Shown here: positions 52,575 to 60,876 of the stretch, piece after piece
How positions within the stretch are numbered: position 1 is the first letter of the stretch
How the letters are laid out: every line of letters begins with the position of its first letter
NCBI RefSeq assembly: GCF_039535785.1
Contig: NZ_BAAAXV010000011.1
Location: 186,001-250,000 of the forward strand
Reading direction: 5' to 3'
Source of the DNA: Nonomuraea helvata
Lineage (GTDB): Bacteria; Actinomycetota; Actinomycetes; Streptosporangiales; Streptosporangiaceae
DNA: 64,000 nucleotides
The notes under the pieces: generated by a model
The model's database searches: none
What the model was told of the DNA's origin: nothing
The model's input: the letters and a program-made list of their open reading frames with translations, nothing else
Position numbers and translations under genes: made by a program

Positions 52575-55157
52575 ATGAACACGGCACTGGACTTCGCCGA
52601 GATCGACGCGGGGATGCTGGCCGAGGTGGGCGGCAAGGCCGCGAACCTCGGCGAGCTGACCAGGGCCGGCCTGCCGGTCCCACCGGGGTGGGTGCTGACC
52701 ACGGAGGCGTACCGGCAGGTGGCGCAGGGCCTCGAGACGAGCGGCGACGACCTCGCCGAGCGGGCCAGGCGGCACCTCCTGGAGGCGCCGGTGCCGCCGG
52801 CCGTCCACGAGGCGATCGTGAAGTCCTACGCCGAGCTGGGCGACGACGTGCCCGTCGCGGTCCGCTCCTCGGCCACGGCCGAGGACCTGCCGTTCGCCAG
52901 CTTCGCCGGCCAGCAGGACACCTTCCTCAACGTGGTCGGCGCCGAGGCCGTGGTGGACGCCGTACGTCGCTGCTGGGCCTCGCTCTGGACCGACCGAGCG
53001 GTCGCCTACCGGGAGTCCAACGGCATCGACCACGCCACGGTGCGGCTCGCGGTGGTCGTCCAGGCGATGGTGGACTCGCAGGTGGCGGGCGTGATGTTCA
53101 CCGCCGACCCGGTGACGGGGCGGCGGCGTCAGGCCGTCATCGACGCGAACCCCGGGCTCGGCGAGGCCGTCGTCTCCGGCGCCGTGAACCCCGACCGCTT
53201 CGTCGTGTACGGCGGCGAGATCCTCGAACGCCACGCCGGCGACAAGCGCCTGACCATCCGCTCGCTCCCCGGCGGCGGCACCGAACGCGTCGAGACCCCC
53301 CACGAGGGGCTCTGCCTGACCGACGACCAGGTGCGCGCGCTGGCCGACCTGGGCGCCCGCGTCGAGGACCACTACGGCGCCCCTCAGGACACCGAGTGGG
53401 CCATCGACGAGCACGGCAGGATCTGGCTCACCCAGGCCAGGCCGATCACCACGCTCTATCCGCTGCCTGAGCAGAGCAGGCCCGGCCTGCGGGTGTACTT
53501 CTCGGTCAACGTCGTCCAGGGCGTCATGGGGCCCTTCACTCCGATGGGGGTGTCGGCGTTCCGGCTGCTCAGCGCCGGAGCGGCGAAGGTGTTCGGCTAC
53601 GGACCCGCCGACCGGCTCGACGGCGCGGCGTTCGTCGCCGTGTCGGGCGGGCGCATGTGGCTCGACCTGACCACGGCCGTCCGCAGCCGCTTCGGCCGCG
53701 CCCTGCTGCCGCGCGTGCTCACGCTGGGCGAGGCCCGCGCGGTCCCCCTCATCGAGCAGCTCATGCAGGATCCGCGGCTCTCGCCGGAGTACACCTCACC
53801 CCGCCCGGTCCTGCGCGCCGTACGCAGGTTCGCGCGCGGCATCCACGCCCCCTCCCGGGTCCTGATCGCGCTGACCAGTCCTCGCAAGGCTCTCGAGTAC
53901 ACCGCCCGCCTCGGCGCGGAGCTGGACCGGCGCCTCGTGCCGCCCGCGTCCGCCACCCCCGAGCAGCGCCTGGACCACGCCGAACGCCTGCTCGCCGGCA
54001 CCTTCCCGGCCATCCTCTCGATCATGCCGATCGTGATCACCGGCTACGGCCTGTTCGCCCTGGCCTCCAAGCTCTCCGGCGTGCCGCTCAACGACATGCA
54101 GGACATCCTGCGCAGCGTCCCCCACAACCCGACCACGGAGATGGACCTGGAGCTGTGGGACCTGGCCACCCGCGTCGAGCCGGAGCCGTTCAGGGAGCGG
54201 CCGGTGGCCGAGCTGGTCCGCCTCTACCAGGCCGGAGGGCTTCCTCCGGTCGCCCAGCGGGAGATCGCCGCGTTCCTGGACAAGTACGGCCACCGGGGGG
54301 TCGCGGAGATCGACATGGGCGTGCCGCGCTGGTCCGAGGAGCCCGCGCACATCCTCGGCGTGCTGGCCAACTACCTGCGGATGGAGGGCGGCGCCGACCT
54401 CGCCCCCTCCGCGCTGTTCGCCAAGGGCGCCGAGGAGGCGCGCTCGGCCATCGCCCACGTGGTGTCCGCGGCCGGGCGCAAGGCCCGGTGGCGGGCCTCG
54501 GTGGTGCGCTTCGGGCTGCGGCGTACGCGGGAGTTCGCGGGGCTGCGCGAGCTGCCCAAGTTCTACCTGGTCAAGACCCTCGCCGGGCTGCGGCGGAGCC
54601 TGCTGGTGGTCGGGGAGCGCCTGGTGGAGCTCGGCGTCCTGGACGCGGCGCGCGACGTGTTCTTCCTGACGTTGCGGGAGGCCAGGGCCGCCCTCGGCGG
54701 AGGGGACCTGCGCGCGGTCGTGGAGGAGCGGCGGGCGGCGTACGAGCAGGAGTCGCGCCGCAGGCACGTGCCCAGGATGCTGCTGTCCGACGGCACCGAG
54801 CCCGAGGCGCTCGCGTCCGCGGCCGCTGCTTCCACCACTGGCGGCGCGCTGACGGGTACGGCCGCCTCGGCGGGCACCGTCACGGGCGTGGCCAGGGTGG
54901 TGCTCGACCCCATCGGCGCCCACCTGGAGCCGGGCGAGATCCTGGTCTGCCCCTCGACGGACCCCGGCTGGACGCCGCTGTTCCTGACGGCGGGCGGCCT
55001 GGTGATGGAGATGGGCGGCGCCATGTCGCACGGCGCGGTGGTGGCCAGGGAGTACGGCATCCCGGCCGTCGTCGGCGTCCCCGACGCCACCCACCGCATC
55101 ACCACGGGCCAGGAGATCGAGGTGAACGGGGCGGCGGGCACGGTGACGCCGCTGTGA
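52575..55157 (+). CDS. Rifampin-phosphotransferase-like / PEP-utilizing enzyme
   Basis: The 860-residue protein has the order found in rifampin phosphotransferases. An N-terminal ATP-grasp domain (EVGGKAANLGEL, VAVRSSATAEDLPFASFAGQQDTFLN, QAMVDSQVAGVMFTADPVTG) is followed by a large helical substrate domain at about 320-750 and a C-terminal swivelling phosphohistidine domain with GGAMSHGAVVAREYGIPAVVGV (His819). There is no C-terminal PEP-binding barrel, so it is not a PEP synthase. A rifamycin substrate is possible but unproven, and I see no rifamycin-associated promoter palindrome upstream. The ATG at 52575 has GAGGAG. Confidence 0.75.
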   Translation: MNTALDFAEIDAGMLAEVGGKAANLGELTRAGLPVPPGWVLTTEAYRQVAQGLETSGDDLAERARRHLLEAPVPPAVHEAIVKSYAELGDDVPVAVRSSATAEDLPFASFAGQQDTFLNVVGAEAVVDAVRRCWASLWTDRAVAYRESNGIDHATVRLAVVVQAMVDSQVAGVMFTADPVTGRRRQAVIDANPGLGEAVVSGAVNPDRFVVYGGEILERHAGDKRLTIRSLPGGGTERVETPHEGLCLTDDQVRALADLGARVEDHYGAPQDTEWAIDEHGRIWLTQARPITTLYPLPEQSRPGLRVYFSVNVVQGVMGPFTPMGVSAFRLLSAGAAKVFGYGPADRLDGAAFVAVSGGRMWLDLTTAVRSRFGRALLPRVLTLGEARAVPLIEQLMQDPRLSPEYTSPRPVLRAVRRFARGIHAPSRVLIALTSPRKALEYTARLGAELDRRLVPPASATPEQRLDHAERLLAGTFPAILSIMPIVITGYGLFALASKLSGVPLNDMQDILRSVPHNPTTEMDLELWDLATRVEPEPFRERPVAELVRLYQAGGLPPVAQREIAAFLDKYGHRGVAEIDMGVPRWSEEPAHILGVLANYLRMEGGADLAPSALFAKGAEEARSAIAHVVSAAGRKARWRASVVRFGLRRTREFAGLRELPKFYLVKTLAGLRRSLLVVGERLVELGVLDAARDVFFLTLREARAALGGGDLRAVVEERRAAYEQESRRRHVPRMLLSDGTEPEALASAAAASTTGGALTGTAASAGTVTGVARVVLDPIGAHLEPGEILVCPSTDPGWTPLFLTAGGLVMEMGGAMSHGAVVAREYGIPAVVGVPDATHRITTGQEIEVNGAAGTVTPL

Positions 55158-55176
55158 CGCCGCTGTGACGCCGCTG
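55144..55176 (+). repeat. 11-base tandem repeat with stops in all three frames
   Basis: TGACGCCGCTG occurs three times without gaps at 55144, 55155 and 55166, followed by TGA at 55177. The gene's stop is the TGA at 55155. Because 11 is not a multiple of three, the TGAs at 55155, 55166 and 55177 fall in three different frames, making a terminal stop cassette. Confidence 0.8.
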
Positions 55177-55224
55177 TGACCACGGGCGGCGGCGCGGATC
55201 ACCTGTGCCGCCGCTCCCAGGAGG

Positions 55225-56094
55225 TCACGGCAGGAGCACCACGTCCTCGTACCGCGCCTTCATCGTGGCCACCACCTCGTCGGGGTCGGCGGCCCAGATG
55301 TCGGCGTTGAAGATCTCCACCTCGACGTCGCCGGCGTAGCCGGCCTCGAGGACCGCCCGCGTGATCGGCCGGAAGTCGATCACGCCGTCGCCCATCATGC
55401 CCCGCCCGAGCAGGATGTCCTGCGGCAGCGGGTGCAGGTAGTCGCACACCTGGTAGGAGGCGATCCGGCGGCCGGCCCGCGCGATGTCCTCGAACACCCG
55501 CGGGTCCCACCACACGTGGAACGTGTCGACCACCACGCCGACCTGCTCCTCCGGATACGCCAGGCTCAGATCGAGCGCCTGGCCCAGCGTGGACAGGACC
55601 GCCCGGTCGGGGCAGTAGATCGGGTGCAGCGGCTCCAGGGCCAGCTTGACCCCGCGCTCCCCGGCGTAGGGCGCCAGCTCCGCCAGCGCCTCCGCCACCC
55701 GCTCGCGCGCCCCGGCCACGTCACGCGAGAAACCGCTCGCGGGCAGGGGCTCCCCCGGCTTCACGCCGGGCAGGCCGCCGACCACCATCACCAGGCACGC
55801 CGCCGACAGCTCGGCCGCCTCGTCGACGGCCCGCCGGTTCTCGTCCAGCGCCTGCGCGAACGCACGGCGTCCCTCCTCGCCCGGCAGCCCGCCGGCCGTG
55901 AGGAAGCCGCCCCGGCACAGCGACGACACCCGCAGCCCGGCCTCGCGCACCAGCTTCACGCTCTCCGCGAGGCCCTGCTCGGCGACCTTCTCCCGCCACA
56001 GCCCGACCGCCTCCAGGCCGTGCCGTACGCACCCGTCCACGGCCTCGGCCACGGACCAGCGCCTCGTCGTCCACTGATTCAGGGAGAGGGTCAT
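55225..56094 (-). CDS. Sugar phosphate isomerase/epimerase (second TIM-barrel paralogue)
   Basis: The 289-residue protein has the AP_endonuc_2/xylose-isomerase-like barrel: LEAVGLWREKVAEQGL, VKLALEPLHPIYCPDRAVLST, VGVVVDTFHVWWDPRV, YQVCDYLHPLP and VEVEIFNADIWA. Metal ligands Glu, Asp, His and Glu are in place. It ends the reverse-strand catabolic operon after the DUF993 gene. The ATG at 56094 lacks its own ribosome site and is buried in a perfect hairpin, but it overlaps the stop of a 15-codon upstream ORF, so translation is probably coupled. Confidence 0.88.
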   Translation of the reverse strand: MTLSLNQWTTRRWSVAEAVDGCVRHGLEAVGLWREKVAEQGLAESVKLVREAGLRVSSLCRGGFLTAGGLPGEEGRRAFAQALDENRRAVDEAAELSAACLVMVVGGLPGVKPGEPLPASGFSRDVAGARERVAEALAELAPYAGERGVKLALEPLHPIYCPDRAVLSTLGQALDLSLAYPEEQVGVVVDTFHVWWDPRVFEDIARAGRRIASYQVCDYLHPLPQDILLGRGMMGDGVIDFRPITRAVLEAGYAGDVEVEIFNADIWAADPDEVVATMKARYEDVVLLP

Positions 56095-56138
56095 AGGACC
56101 GCCTTCGGCGGTCCTATGACCCAGCGTGCTGTGTCCAT
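56091..56138 (-). CDS. 15-codon leader ORF coupled to the isomerase start
   Basis: An ATG at 56138 with GAGGG 4 bases before it opens MDTARWVIGPPKAVL and stops at TGA 56091-56093. That stop overlaps the isomerase ATG as ATGA. The ORF reads straight through the 12-bp hairpin that hides the isomerase start, so a ribosome on the leader would melt it. It is too short to judge by composition; the support is its geometry. Confidence 0.5.
   Translation of the reverse strand: MDTARWVIGPPKAVL
56092..56118 (-). promoter_or_regulatory. Perfect hairpin over the isomerase start codon
   Basis: CATAGGACCGCC (56092-56103) and GGCGGTCCTATG (56107-56118) form a perfect 12-bp stem with a 3-base loop. On the reverse-strand mRNA the 3' arm ends in the ATG of the second sugar-phosphate isomerase gene, so start access depends on unfolding. 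Confidence 0.75.
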
Positions 56139-56158
56139 GGTTCCCTCGCTTCGCTCGC

Positions 56159-57295
56159 TCACAGCCCGTTCACCGCCAGCAGCGCCTTCATCCGGCGTAC
56201 GGCCAGCTCCTGGTCCGCCAGCAGCCCGGCCTGGTCGGCGAGGCGGAACACCTCCGACAGGTGGAGCAGCGAGCGCGCCGACTGAGCGCCGTTCACCATG
56301 GCGAACGCGTCCTGGTGGCCGTTCAGCCAGGCCAGGAAGACGATGCCGGTCTTGTAGTTGTACGTCGGCGCCTCGAAGATCTTCCGCGACAGCGGGACGG
56401 TCGGGGCGAAGATCTCGTCATAGCGGTCCAGGTCGCCGGCGTCTAGCGCGTGCAGGGCCGCCGCCGCGGCCGGGGCGATGGCGTCGAAGATGCCCAGCAG
56501 CGCGTGCGAACCCGACTTGATCAGCGACGGGTAGTTGAAGTCGTCGCCGGTGTACAGCTTGACGCCCTCGGGGAGCGCGGCGCGCAGCCCTACCTCGTGC
56601 TCCTCGTCCAGCAACGACACCTTCACGCCGTCCACCAGCGCGGCGTGGGCGTGGATCAGCTCCAGGAACGACTCCGTCGCCGCCGCCACGTCCCGCGAAC
56701 CCCAGTAGCCGGCCAGCTGCGGGTCGAACATCTCGCCCAGCCAGTGCAGGATCACGGGCCGGTCGGCCAGGCCGAACAGCTTGCCGTACACCTGGTGGTA
56801 GTCCTCCGGGCCCGTCGCCACCCTGGCGAGCTGGCGGGAGGCCATGACGATCACACCGGCGCCGGCCGACTGGACAGTCTCGATCTGCTCGGCGTACGCG
56901 GCGGTGATCGTGTTCAGGTCGGCGGCCTGGGGCGCGTGGTCGGTGCCCGCGCCGCACGCGACCAGCGTCGCCGGGTCGCCGTACGGGCGGGCCTCGGCGG
57001 CGCTGCGCCGGATGAGCTCCTTGGTCGCCGCCCAGTCCAGGCCCATGTTGCGCTGCGCGGTGTCCATGGCGTCCGCGACGCGCAGGCCGTGCGACCACAG
57101 GTGACGGCGGAAGCGCAGGGTGGCTTCCCAGTCCACGGCGGCGGGGGAGCCGGGCGTGTTGTCACCGAGCGGGTCGGCCACCACGTGGGCGGCGGCGTAC
57201 ACGATGCGGCCGGCGGGCGCCTTGTCCGGCACCGGCCACGTCACGGGCTCGCGCAGCTCGTAGGCGCCGATCCCCGGCAGGTCGATCGTCGTCAC
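56159..57295 (-). CDS. DUF993 dihydrodipicolinate-synthase-like aldolase
   Basis: The 378-residue protein belongs to the DUF993 group with a DHDPS-type TIM barrel. Lys225 in DGVKVSLLDEEHEV stands where DHDPS enzymes form a Schiff base with a 2-keto acid. Other conserved stretches are VVADPLGDNTPG, GLDWAATKELIRRSAAEARPYGDPATLVACGAGTDH and LYTGDDFNYPSLIKSG. In this operon it probably cleaves or condenses a sugar-derived keto acid; the reaction is unknown. GTG at 57295 overlaps the stop of the upstream dehydrogenase gene (GTGA). Confidence 0.85.
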   Translation of the reverse strand: MTTIDLPGIGAYELREPVTWPVPDKAPAGRIVYAAAHVVADPLGDNTPGSPAAVDWEATLRFRRHLWSHGLRVADAMDTAQRNMGLDWAATKELIRRSAAEARPYGDPATLVACGAGTDHAPQAADLNTITAAYAEQIETVQSAGAGVIVMASRQLARVATGPEDYHQVYGKLFGLADRPVILHWLGEMFDPQLAGYWGSRDVAAATESFLELIHAHAALVDGVKVSLLDEEHEVGLRAALPEGVKLYTGDDFNYPSLIKSGSHALLGIFDAIAPAAAAALHALDAGDLDRYDEIFAPTVPLSRKIFEAPTYNYKTGIVFLAWLNGHQDAFAMVNGAQSARSLLHLSEVFRLADQAGLLADQELAVRRMKALLAVNGL

Positions 57296-58437
57296 AGCTG
57301 CGGCACCTCGATCCTGCGGCCCTCGGCGTTCGAGCGCAGCCCCAGCTCGGCGAGCTGCACGCCGCGGGCGCCCGAGGCGAAGTCGTTGGGGAAGGGCGCG
57401 TCCTCCACCACGTGCCGGACGAACGCCTCCCACTGCACCTTGAACCCGTTGTCGAACTCGGCGTTGTCGGGCACCTCCTGCCACCCGTCGCGGAAACGGG
57501 CGGTGGCGGGCAGGTCGGGGTTCCAGACGGGCTTGGGCGTGGCGGAGCGGTGCTGCACCCGGCAGTTGCGCAGCCCGGCGACGGCGCTGCCGTGCGTGCC
57601 GTCCACCTGGAACTCGACCAGCTCGTCGCGGTTCACGCGAACCGTCCAGGACGAGTTGATCTGCGCGACGATGCCGCCTTCGAGCTCGAAGATCCCGTAC
57701 GCGGCGTCGTCCGCGGTCGCCTGGTACGTGTTGCCCTGCTCGTCCACCCGCGAGGGGACGTGCGTCACGGCGCGGGCGTAGACGGACTCGACGCGGCCGA
57801 ACAGGTTCTCCATCACGTAGTGCCAGTGCGGGAACATGTCGAGCACGATGCCGCCGCCGTCCTCGGCCCGGTAGTTCCACGACGGGCGCTGCGCCTCCTG
57901 CCAGTCGCCCTCGAACACCCAGTAGCCGAACTCACCGCGCACCGACAGGATCCGGCCGAAGAAGCCGCCGTCGATCAGCCGCTTGAGCTTGAGGAGGCCG
58001 GGCAGGAACAGCTTGTCCTGCACGACGCCGTTCTTCACACCCTTGGCCGTGGCCGCCTCGGCCAGCGCCATGGCCTCCTGCGTCGACTCGGCCGTGGGCT
58101 TCTCGGCGTAGATGTGCTTGCCTGCCTCGATGGCCTTCAGCACGGCCTTGACGCGGGCGCTGGTGACCTGCGCGTCGAAGTAGATCAGGTTGTCGTCGTC
58201 GGCCAGGGCGGAGTCCAGGTCTGTGGTGAAATCCGAAATCCCATGCTTCGCAACGATATCTGCCAATTTGTCGGCATTTCTTCCGACAAGTACGGGCTTG
58301 AGCTTCACCCTGTTGCCGTCCGAGAGCGTGACGCCGCCCTGCTCGTTGATGGCCAGGACGGAACGGACCAGGTGCTGGCGGTAGCCCATCCGTCCGGTGA
58401 CGCCGTTCATCACGACGCCGATGGTGCGCACGCTCAT
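57292..58437 (-). CDS. Gfo/Idh/MocA-family oxidoreductase
   Basis: The 381-residue protein has an N-terminal NAD(P)-binding fold (IGVVMNGVTGRMGYRQHLVRSV) with the hallmark EKP in YAEKPTAESTQEAM. The C-terminal Gfo/Idh/MocA substrate domain follows. It likely oxidises a sugar, inositol-like or amino-sugar ring hydroxyl. It is the first gene of the three-gene catabolic operon. The ATG at 58437 has AAGGG 8 bases upstream; an earlier ATG at 58461 lies too close to the operator and promoter to be used. Confidence 0.92.
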   Translation of the reverse strand: MSVRTIGVVMNGVTGRMGYRQHLVRSVLAINEQGGVTLSDGNRVKLKPVLVGRNADKLADIVAKHGISDFTTDLDSALADDDNLIYFDAQVTSARVKAVLKAIEAGKHIYAEKPTAESTQEAMALAEAATAKGVKNGVVQDKLFLPGLLKLKRLIDGGFFGRILSVRGEFGYWVFEGDWQEAQRPSWNYRAEDGGGIVLDMFPHWHYVMENLFGRVESVYARAVTHVPSRVDEQGNTYQATADDAAYGIFELEGGIVAQINSSWTVRVNRDELVEFQVDGTHGSAVAGLRNCRVQHRSATPKPVWNPDLPATARFRDGWQEVPDNAEFDNGFKVQWEAFVRHVVEDAPFPNDFASGARGVQLAELGLRSNAEGRRIEVPQL

Positions 58438-58462
58438 TGAGGATCCCTTCAGGACATACATG

Positions 58463-58478
58463 GGGAAAGCGCTTTCCC
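58463..58478 (-). promoter_or_regulatory. Perfect LacI-family operator
   Basis: GGGAAAGCGCTTTCCC is a 16-bp perfect palindrome with the central CG of LacI/GalR operators. It begins 3 bases downstream of the predicted -10 box and covers the expected transcript start of the dehydrogenase operon, a position suited to repression. Confidence 0.85.
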
Positions 58479-58480
58479 GA

Positions 58481-58510
58481 ACCGTACGGCCGCCCCGCCG
58501 ACGACGTCAA
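58481..58510 (-). promoter_or_regulatory. Promoter of the Gfo/Idh-DUF993-isomerase operon
   Basis: On the reverse strand TTGACG (58505-58510) and TACGGT (58481-58486) are spaced 18 bases, a good match to the major sigma factor consensus. The LacI-type palindrome follows immediately. Confidence 0.65.
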
Positions 58511-58721
58511 GTAGCGTCTTGAATTCCCTGTAGGCCCCTGAAGGAATCAGGGAGCCCGGCAGGCGTAGCCTGGCGAATGCCCGCGCCCGCGCTCAGTCGC
58601 CCGCATGGCGGCTGCCCCCTCTGGCGGCGCGTCAGCTGGTGCCCGGCGCGAACGCGCACGGTGCCCAGCCCGGCGACGCGCTTGTTCGCGCTGCGACGCC
58701 GGGCCGGGCAGCGGCCAGAGG

Positions 58722-59951
58722 TTACTGGTCGCCGCCGCGGTTTTCCAGGCGGGCCAGGGCCTTGGTGATCGGGTGGGCCGTCAGGGAGAGCTGCCACTCC
58801 CGGGCGCCGAGCTCGCGCAGCCGGGCGGTGACGGTCTCCTCGGTGATCTCCGCGGGCGGCTCCCACGTGAGCCGTCGTACGGCGTCCGGCTGCAGCAGGT
58901 TCTCCGTGGGCATGTGGTGCTGCTCGGCCAGCCCCGCCACCACCGCGCGGGCGGCCGCCAGGCGTTTGGCGGCGGCCGGGTCGCGGTCGGCCCAGCGGTT
59001 GGGCGGTGGCGGCCCGTCGCCGGGGGTGCTCGGCGTGGGGAGCTGGCCGTCGGGCAGCTGGCGGGCGCGGGTCACCGCGGCGAGCCAGTCGCTCATGTGC
59101 CGGCGCGCGCTGCGCCCGGTGAATGCCGATATTTCGGTCAAGGCCTTCTTGGTACGGGGTCCCTCCAGCGCGGCCGTCACGATGGCCGCATCGGGCAGCA
59201 CCCGTCCGGGCGCCAGGTCGGCCTCCCGGGCGATCCTGTCGCGCATGGTCCACAGCTCCCGCACGATCGCCAGCGCCCGCACGTTGCGCACCTTGTGGAT
59301 GCCCGAGGTACGGCGCCAGGGATCGGACCGGGGGACGGGCGGCGGCGTGTTGAGCACGGCGGCGAACTCCTCGCGCGCCCACTCCAGTTTCCCGCTCTCC
59401 GCCAGCTCCTGATGGAGCGCGTCCCGCAGCTCGACCAGCACCTCCACGTCGAGCGCCGCGTACCGCAGCCAGTCTTCGGGCAGCGGCCTGGTGGACCAGT
59501 CGGCGGCCGAGTGGCCCTTCTCCAGTCGCAGCCCGAGCACGGTCTCGACCATGGTGCCAAGGCCGACCCGTTCGTAGCCGAGCAGCCGCCCCGCCAGCTC
59601 GGTGTCGAACATCGTGCGCGGCCTGAACCCCACCTCCAAGAGGCACGGCAGGTCCTGGGAGGCGGCGTGCAGGACGACCTCGGCGTCGGCCACGGCCGCG
59701 TCGAGGTCGGACAGGTCGGGACAGCCGATCGGGTCGATCAACGCGGTGCCCGCCCCGGCCCGGCGCAGCTGCACGAGGTAGGCGCGGTTGCCGTAGCGGT
59801 AGCCCGAGGCGCGCTCGGCGTCCACCGCGACGGGACCGGTGCCCGCCGCGAATCGCGAAACGATTTCAGCCAGCCCGGCCGCGTCCGCGATGACCGGCGG
59901 GATGCCCTCGCGCGGCTCGAGCAGCGGTTCGACGGTGCGTTCTTCTGTCAT
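58722..59951 (-). CDS. rnd: Ribonuclease D
   Basis: The 409-residue 3'-5' exoribonuclease has DEDD-type motifs: PVAVDAERASGY (Exo I), VVLHAASQDLPCL (Exo II) and the Exo III region WSTRPLPEDWLRYAALDVEVLVEL. An HRDC RNA-binding domain is at about 215-295 and a C-terminal extension of about 100 residues follows. It trims tRNA and other small RNA 3' ends. The ATG at 59951 is the first in frame. In actinobacteria this gene lies beside DUF3000 and hemE, as here. Confidence 0.95.
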   Translation of the reverse strand: MTEERTVEPLLEPREGIPPVIADAAGLAEIVSRFAAGTGPVAVDAERASGYRYGNRAYLVQLRRAGAGTALIDPIGCPDLSDLDAAVADAEVVLHAASQDLPCLLEVGFRPRTMFDTELAGRLLGYERVGLGTMVETVLGLRLEKGHSAADWSTRPLPEDWLRYAALDVEVLVELRDALHQELAESGKLEWAREEFAAVLNTPPPVPRSDPWRRTSGIHKVRNVRALAIVRELWTMRDRIAREADLAPGRVLPDAAIVTAALEGPRTKKALTEISAFTGRSARRHMSDWLAAVTRARQLPDGQLPTPSTPGDGPPPPNRWADRDPAAAKRLAAARAVVAGLAEQHHMPTENLLQPDAVRRLTWEPPAEITEETVTARLRELGAREWQLSLTAHPITKALARLENRGGDQ

Positions 59952-60009
59952 GAGCTCACCGACCTCATGACGCTGGTGCTGTCTTTACTGGTGCCCTCAC
60001 TTCGTACGG

Positions 60010-60594
60010 TCACTCTCCGGATTCATCGCGGCGGCGGGGAAGGGCGGCCACGTCGGGCGGGAGCGGCGGGATCCCCGCCGCCAGGCACATGAGGTCGCAC
60101 CAGGCGGCGACGTGGCCGGAGAGATCCTCCTGCGCGGGTGACCAGGACGCCCGCAACTCGAGCTCGGTCGTGACCGGGTCTTCGGCTTTGTTGCCGAACC
60201 CCTCGGACACGGCTCTTGTCACGGTACCGCCAGCGGCGGAGTAGTCGGCTTGGTGGGCGTCCAGAGCCTCGGTCAGCCAGCTCCAGGCGACCGGTCCGAG
60301 CAGCGGATCGGAGGTGATCTCCGGCTCCATGTCGGCCCTGACGTAGGCCACCAGCCGGAACGGGCCCTCCCACCCGCGCTGGCCGTCAGGGTCGTAGAGC
60401 AGGATCAGCCGGCCGACCGCGAGCTCGTCGTCGTCGCGGTAGACGGACGCGCCGATGGCGGCCGAGTAGGGGGCCAGCCGCTGCGGCGCGGGGAGGTCTT
60501 CGAGCTCGATCTCCGGCCTGACCTCGGCCTGCCGCATGCTCTCCGCGGCGCGCGTGAACACCGCTGGAGGAGGAGGCGGGTCACCGAGTGTCAT
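60010..60594 (-). CDS. DUF3000 family protein
   Basis: The roughly 194-residue soluble protein matches the actinobacterial DUF3000 pattern: PPAVFTRAAESMRQAEVRPEIELEDLPAPQRLAPYSAAIGASV, GRLILLYDPDGQRGWEGPFRLVAYVRADMEPEITSDPLL, LELRASWSP and CDLMCLAAGIPPLPPDVAALP. The function is unknown; it is conserved between rnd and hemE. The start is uncertain: ATG 60594 fits the family, while ATG 60645 would add 17 residues. It lies 58 bases upstream of rnd on the same strand. Confidence 0.85.
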   Translation of the reverse strand: MTLGDPPPPPAVFTRAAESMRQAEVRPEIELEDLPAPQRLAPYSAAIGASVYRDDDELAVGRLILLYDPDGQRGWEGPFRLVAYVRADMEPEITSDPLLGPVAWSWLTEALDAHQADYSAAGGTVTRAVSEGFGNKAEDPVTTELELRASWSPAQEDLSGHVAAWCDLMCLAAGIPPLPPDVAALPRRRDESGE

Positions 60595-60654
60595 AGCGGA
60601 AGCGTAGGTCGAAGACGGACGGAAGGGGACCACGGGGGTGCTCATCCTTCGTGA

Positions 60655-60876
60655 TCAAGCCGCTGCCGTAACCAGCTGGCGATTCGGTCGGAGGGTTTCG
60701 GCCGTGCCGAAGATGATCGCGTGACCGCAGTCGACGCAGGCCCACTCGGGGCAGTGGCCGGGCTCGTGGCCGTCGAGGCACGGCGGTTGCTCGAACGGCC
60801 GCTCGCCTGCACAGGAAGGGCAGCGCTCACTGCGGCGCTCTGGGGAACTCCACAACGCGGTCATCGCACGAGTCAT
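60655..60876 (-). CDS. Small zinc-ribbon protein (73 aa)
   Basis: The 73-residue protein has two CxxC knuckles, RCPSCAGERPFEQPPC and WACVDCGHAIIFG, plus His/Cys in DGHEPGHC, consistent with one or two zinc sites. Comparable small proteins sit beside hemE in other actinobacteria. AAGG lies about 11 bases before the ATG at 60876; a second ATG at 60864 is possible. It probably acts in the cytosol and could bind nucleic acid or protein; I cannot say more. Confidence 0.7.
   Translation of the reverse strand: MTRAMTALWSSPERRSERCPSCAGERPFEQPPCLDGHEPGHCPEWACVDCGHAIIFGTAETLRPNRQLVTAAA

Noticed and set aside
58502..58721. Small forward ORF beginning near 58577
   Set aside because: Arg/Pro-rich translation, no ribosome site and overlap with rnd; the stretch contains only a possible weak hairpin (58669-58703) after rnd.
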